Assembly (NCBI RefSeq): GCF_900105075.1
Contig: NZ_FNSK01000001.1
Location: forward strand, 3,135,001-3,199,000
DNA: 64,000 bases
Direction: 5' to 3'
From: Rhodobacter sp. 24-YEA-8
GTDB lineage: Bacteria > Pseudomonadota > Alphaproteobacteria > Rhodobacterales > Rhodobacteraceae
Of the stretch, positions 60,216 to 64,000 are shown piece after piece. Below the pieces are notes generated by a model, which had not been told where the DNA came from, did no database searches, and saw only the letters and a program-made list of their open reading frames with translations. The first letter of the stretch is position 1. Every line of letters starts with the position of its first letter. A program made the position numbers and the translations under genes.

Positions 60216-62606
60216 ATGCGGAAGATCGTGATTATCGGCGGCGGTGCGGTGGGGCTCAGCCTCGCATATCATCTGACAAAGACCGCTGCTGCTTCGGTCA
60301 CGCTGCTGGAGCGTGGCAGCCTGACCTCGGGCACCAGCTGGCATGCGGCCGGGATCGTCGGGCCGCTGCGCGCGACCCCCAATGCGACCCGGCTCGCGAT
60401 GTATGCGGGCGAGCTTTTTCCAAAGCTTGAGGCAGAAAGCGGGCTTTCGACCGGCTATCGTCGCACCGGCGGCTATTGGCTGGCGCGCGATCCGGCGCGG
60501 ATGGATGAATTGCACCGGATTGCGGCGCTTGGCCGGCATTTCGGGCTGCACCCGACACTTACCGGGCCTGAAGACGTTAATGTGCGGGGGCTCGATCTGA
60601 CCGGCGTGATCGGCGCGATGGCGGTCGAGGAAGACGCCAATGTGAACCCGGTCGATCTGTGCATGGCCTATGCGCGGCTGGCAAAAGCCCAGGGTGCGCA
60701 GATCCGCGAGGGCGCGCGGGTTGACCGGATCCTGACCGAAGGCAGCCGCGTGACCGGCGTGTTGCTGGCAGATGGCGAGGTGATAGAGGCCGATCAGGTC
60801 GCGCTATGCGCCGGCGCCTGGTCAAAGCGGCTGGCCGATCCGCTGGGCGTCGCGCTGCCCTTGCAGGCGGTTGAGCATATGTATGTCGTGACCGAAGCCA
60901 TGCCCTTGATGCCGCATCCTTTTCCGGTGCTGCGCGACCTTGATCGCGGCATCTATATCAAGGGCGATGCCGGCAAGCTGGTGATCGGTGGCTTCGAGCC
61001 CGATGCCAAATGCTGGGATGCGTTCGGCCCTTCGGGCGACCGGCCGTTTCTGGAACTGCCCGAGGACTGGGAGCAGTTTACCCCCTTTATGGAGGCGGCC
61101 CTTGCGCTGATCCCGGGCCTTGCCGATGTCGGCATCCAGCATTTCATGAACGGCCCCGAAAGTTTCACCACCGACACCAGGATGCTTCTGGGTGAAGCGC
61201 CCACGGTCGACGGGCTTTACGTTGCGGCGGGGATGAATTCGGTGGGCGTGATGTCATCGGCCGGGGTAGGTCGGGTGCTGGCCGACTGGATGCTGGCCGG
61301 CCATGCTCCGATGGATCTCTGGGAGACCGATATCGCCCGCGCCGATCCGCTGGCGGCCGCGGCCGCGCATGTCGAGACCCGGATGCAAGAAGCCGTGGCC
61401 GATGCTTTCGCGCTGCATTGGCCGTTCAAACAGCCGAAAGCCGGGCGCGGTTTGCGCAAATCGGCGCTGCATGATGAATGGCAGGCTGCGGGTGCGGTCT
61501 TCGGCCTTACCGCCGGGTGGGAGCGCGGTCTGTGGTATGCGCAAACCCCGTCGGAACAATCCCTGCCGCTGTCGACCGGCGCGCAGCCCTGGTATCCGAT
61601 TGCGGTCCGCGAGGCGGCACAGATGGCGACGGGGGTGGTGCTGCTCGATCTTACGCCTTTCGGGAAATTCGACATTGCCGGGCCCGATGCGCTGCCCTTC
61701 CTGCAACAGATCACCACCGCCAATATGGATGTGGCGCCTGGCCGTGCGACCTATACGCTGCTTCTGAACGCGCAGGGCGGGATCGAGGGCGATGTGACGG
61801 TGCGCCGGGCTGCGGATCACTTCCGCCTGGTGTCCGGTGCGGCGACGCGCTGGCGGGATATGGCCTGGCTCCGGCGCCGGGCGCACGGGTTTGATGTCGC
61901 GATAACCGATGCGACGGAATCCGAATCCGTGATCGGCGTGATGGGCGCGGGGTCGCGGGCGCTGCTGGCCGGGCTGTCGCCGGATGACTGGCAGGATTTC
62001 GCCTTTTCGACCGCACGCGAGGTGGTGATCGCGGGCCGGTCCTGCCTGGCGCAGCGGGTCAGCTTTGTCGGCGAACTCGGCTGGGAGCTTTACATCCCCA
62101 ACGCCGCCGCCCCGGCGGTGTTCCGGGCGCTGCGCGCAGCGGGGGCGGCGCCGATGGGCCATCACGCGCTGGATGCCTGTCGGATCGAGAAGGGGTTTCG
62201 CCATATGGGCCATGATCTGGGCCAGGACATTTCAGCGCTTGAGGCGGGGCTTGGCTTTACCATTGACTGGTCGAAGGATTTCATCGGTAAAGCGGCGCTT
62301 GAGGCGCAGCGCAAAGAGGGTCTCCGGCGCCGCCTCGTGCTGTTCGATCTGCCCGATCACCCTTTGGTCCTGCATGACGAACCGATCTGGGATTCGGGCC
62401 GGGTGGTCGGGCTGACCACTTCGGGCGCGCGGGGCGCGCGGACAGGCAGGACCCTGGCGCTTGGCCTTATCGAAATTGCGCCGGGCGAGACCCCGCAGGC
62501 CACGGCCACACGGCAGTTTACCATTGAAATCGCAGAGAAACATTATGCGGCACTGGCGCTGAGCCGGCCGCCATTCGACCCCTCGGGCGAGAGGATGAAG
62601 GCATGA
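60216..62606 (+). CDS. Dimethylglycine/sarcosine-dehydrogenase-like flavoprotein with GcvT domain
   Basis: 796 residues. The N-terminal FAD domain (KIVIIGGGAVGLSLAYHL) holds SLTSGTSWHAAGIVGPLR, where the His corresponds to the covalent-FAD site of dimethylglycine dehydrogenase. A middle region has GLYVAAGMNSVGVMSSAGVGRVLADWM. The C-terminal ~330 residues are an aminomethyltransferase (GcvT) folate-binding domain (VVLLDLTPFGKFDIAGPDALPFLQQ, FVGELGWELYIPN, DACRIEKGFRHMGHDL). Such enzymes oxidatively demethylate N-methyl amino acids and pass formaldehyde to tetrahydrofolate. The start at 60216 is behind GGCGCCTGGA. It overlaps the next gene by 4 bp. Confidence 0.9.
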   Translation: MRKIVIIGGGAVGLSLAYHLTKTAAASVTLLERGSLTSGTSWHAAGIVGPLRATPNATRLAMYAGELFPKLEAESGLSTGYRRTGGYWLARDPARMDELHRIAALGRHFGLHPTLTGPEDVNVRGLDLTGVIGAMAVEEDANVNPVDLCMAYARLAKAQGAQIREGARVDRILTEGSRVTGVLLADGEVIEADQVALCAGAWSKRLADPLGVALPLQAVEHMYVVTEAMPLMPHPFPVLRDLDRGIYIKGDAGKLVIGGFEPDAKCWDAFGPSGDRPFLELPEDWEQFTPFMEAALALIPGLADVGIQHFMNGPESFTTDTRMLLGEAPTVDGLYVAAGMNSVGVMSSAGVGRVLADWMLAGHAPMDLWETDIARADPLAAAAAHVETRMQEAVADAFALHWPFKQPKAGRGLRKSALHDEWQAAGAVFGLTAGWERGLWYAQTPSEQSLPLSTGAQPWYPIAVREAAQMATGVVLLDLTPFGKFDIAGPDALPFLQQITTANMDVAPGRATYTLLLNAQGGIEGDVTVRRAADHFRLVSGAATRWRDMAWLRRRAHGFDVAITDATESESVIGVMGAGSRALLAGLSPDDWQDFAFSTAREVVIAGRSCLAQRVSFVGELGWELYIPNAAAPAVFRALRAAGAAPMGHHALDACRIEKGFRHMGHDLGQDISALEAGLGFTIDWSKDFIGKAALEAQRKEGLRRRLVLFDLPDHPLVLHDEPIWDSGRVVGLTTSGARGARTGRTLALGLIEIAPGETPQATATRQFTIEIAEKHYAALALSRPPFDPSGERMKA

Positions 62607-64000
62607 CGCGCGACGCACAGGTTCTGATCATCGGCGGCGGCGCCATGGGCGTTTCGCTGATGTATCACCTGATGAAATCGGGCTGGACCGATGTGATCCT
62701 GACCGAGAAAAACGACCTCACCCATGGGTCCACCTGGCATGCGGCCGGGCTTTGCACCCATTTCGCGCATAACCCGACCATCCAGGAGCTGCGCGCCACC
62801 AGCGTCAGGCTTTACCGCGATATTCTGCCCGCCGAGACCGGCGAAAGCTGCGGCTTTCACCCGTCGGGCGCGATGCGGATCACTTCGAACCCCGAGCGGA
62901 TGGCGGAATTTGCCCATGTCGCGGGCCTGTCGAAATTCACCGGCTATGAGCTCAGGCTTTTGCACTCGCCCGAAGAGGTGGCGGCGCTGCATCCGCTCGC
63001 GCGGACCGAAGGGATCATCGGCGGAATTTATGAGCCCGATGACGGACATGTCGACCCGACGCTTGCGACCAATGCGATGGCGAAGGTCGCCCGTGCGCGC
63101 GGCGCTGTGATCTTGCGGCGCAATCCGGTGCTTTCGATCCGGCGCGAAAACGGTGTCTGGGCGGTCGAGACAAAGCAGGGTCTGATCCGGGCGCAGCATA
63201 TCGTCAATGCCGCGGGCACCTGGGGGTTCGAGATCGGGCGGATGATGGGGGCGAATGTGCCCTCCGTCCCGGTGCTGCATCAGTATCTGGTGACCGATAC
63301 TGTCCCGGCGGTGGCCGACCGGATCAAAGCGGGGCTGCCGGAACTGCCGATGATCCGCGACCCCGAGGAAAGCTGGTATGTCCGCCAGGAGCGTGATGCG
63401 CTGATCCTTGGCCCCTATGAGAAAGAGGCGCAGGTCTGGTCGGTTGACGGCGTGCCGCCCGAATTCGGTGCCGAACTGATGGAGCCGGATCTTGACCGGG
63501 TTGAACATATCCTGATGGCGGCAATGGCGCGGATCCCGGCGCTGGAAACCGGCGGCGTGAAATCGGTGGTCAATGGCCCGATCACTTTTACTCCCGATGC
63601 CAATCCGCTGATCGGGCCGGCCTGGGGTCTTGAAAACGCCTGGCTTCTGACCGGGTCTTCGATGGGGGTGATGGAGGGCGGCGGCTCCGGCTGGTTCCTG
63701 GCGCATTGGATGACCCATGGCGCGCCGCCGATGGATGCGCTGGCGGTGGACAGCCGCCGCTTTGGCCCCTGGGCGGATCGCGATTACCGGGTGGCAAAGG
63801 CGGTTGAGTGTTTCGGCCTGCAATTCGGGGTGCATTACCCGCATGAGGAACGCCCCGCCGCACGCGGCAAACGCCTGACGCCGCTTTACGATCTGATGCT
63901 GGCGCGCGGCGCGCAGATGGGCGCGGCTTATGGATGGGAACGCCCGAACTGGTTCGGCGCGCCGGCGCGGCTTACCTTCGGGCGGCCCGACTGGTTCGAT
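62603..64000 (+). CDS. Second dimethylglycine/sarcosine-dehydrogenase-like flavoprotein (runs off the window)
   Basis: 466 codons are open from the ATG at 62603, with no stop before the window ends. The FAD motif VLIIGGGAMGVSLMYHL is followed by LTHGSTWHAAGLCTHFAHNP, the covalent-FAD His context. Later motifs are VNAAGTWGFEIGRM, PLIGPAWGLENAWLLTGSSMGVMEGGGSGWFLAHWM and a C-terminal region beginning LTPLYDLMLARGAQMG, which leads into a GcvT domain in this family. It is a paralogue of the preceding gene. Two copies in tandem may handle successive N-demethylations (inference). Confidence 0.9.
   Translation, partial: MTRDAQVLIIGGGAMGVSLMYHLMKSGWTDVILTEKNDLTHGSTWHAAGLCTHFAHNPTIQELRATSVRLYRDILPAETGESCGFHPSGAMRITSNPERMAEFAHVAGLSKFTGYELRLLHSPEEVAALHPLARTEGIIGGIYEPDDGHVDPTLATNAMAKVARARGAVILRRNPVLSIRRENGVWAVETKQGLIRAQHIVNAAGTWGFEIGRMMGANVPSVPVLHQYLVTDTVPAVADRIKAGLPELPMIRDPEESWYVRQERDALILGPYEKEAQVWSVDGVPPEFGAELMEPDLDRVEHILMAAMARIPALETGGVKSVVNGPITFTPDANPLIGPAWGLENAWLLTGSSMGVMEGGGSGWFLAHWMTHGAPPMDALAVDSRRFGPWADRDYRVAKAVECFGLQFGVHYPHEERPAARGKRLTPLYDLMLARGAQMGAAYGWERPNWFGAPARLTFGRPDWFD

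Noticed and set aside
1..64000. CRISPR arrays, tRNA or rRNA genes, prophage
   Set aside because: No regularly spaced repeats, cloverleaf-like sequence, conserved rRNA segments or phage structural genes were recognised by eye; short tRNAs could still be missed without a covariance search.

Overview
The window looks like a chromosomal or large-replicon segment of a Rhodobacterales-type alphaproteobacterium. The evidence is high GC with strong GC bias at third codon positions, 4-bp start/stop overlaps, many solute-binding-protein ABC transporters, a flagellar block in the order fliI / flgB-flgC-fliE-fliQ-flgF-flgG-flgA-flgH-fliL, and a betaine / dimethylglycine-dehydrogenase / MttB-type methylamine locus. 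The taxonomic call is inference from gene content; no rRNA gene is present.

Layout. (1) 1-1753: end of a respiratory formate dehydrogenase operon (iron-sulfur subunit, cytochrome b subunit, FdhE). (2) 1869-10383: a GMC oxidoreductase, a MocR-type regulator, an enolase-superfamily enzyme and a four-gene spermidine/putrescine-type ABC transporter. A 17-nt motif repeated exactly upstream of the enolase gene and of the transporter links them. (3) 10405-22850: an aldolase-dehydrogenase fusion, a SorC-type regulator, methylthioribose-1-phosphate isomerase and methylthioribose kinase, a CUT2 sugar ABC transporter, a split transketolase and a RuBisCO-like protein. Both divergent promoter regions carry the same TGTCAAACGTT operator core. 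This is the strongest candidate for an undescribed pathway: uptake and breakdown of 5-methylthioribose or a related 5-substituted pentose, with a RuBisCO-like isomerase feeding a transketolase. (4) 22854-29950: a decay zone with internally deleted, frameshifted remnants (sugar ABC transporter, Gfo/Idh/MocA oxidoreductase, MlrC-type peptidase, siderophore ABC ATPase, TonB receptor). It surrounds an intact ROK kinase - nagA - D-threonine-aldolase-like operon.

(5) 30025-45102: a two-sided cluster around one CUT2 permease/ATPase pair with four paralogous Tat-exported binding proteins, two bacterial-luciferase-like (LLM) flavin monooxygenases, a DszC/SfnB-like flavoenzyme, an FAD/NAD(P)-binding oxidoreductase and a short-chain dehydrogenase. 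It looks like uptake and oxidative opening of a family of related compounds, possibly organosulfur or nitrogen heteroatom compounds. (6) 45135-50999: flagellar genes, followed by a degraded IS3-family element (about 51040-52260). (7) 52396-64000: glycine betaine/proline-type ABC transporter, class III aminotransferase, non-pyrrolysine MttB-family methyltransferase, LysR regulator and two dimethylglycine/sarcosine-dehydrogenase-like flavoproteins, the last running off the window. This set fits demethylation of betaine-like quaternary amines.

No rRNA, tRNA, CRISPR array or prophage was recognised.
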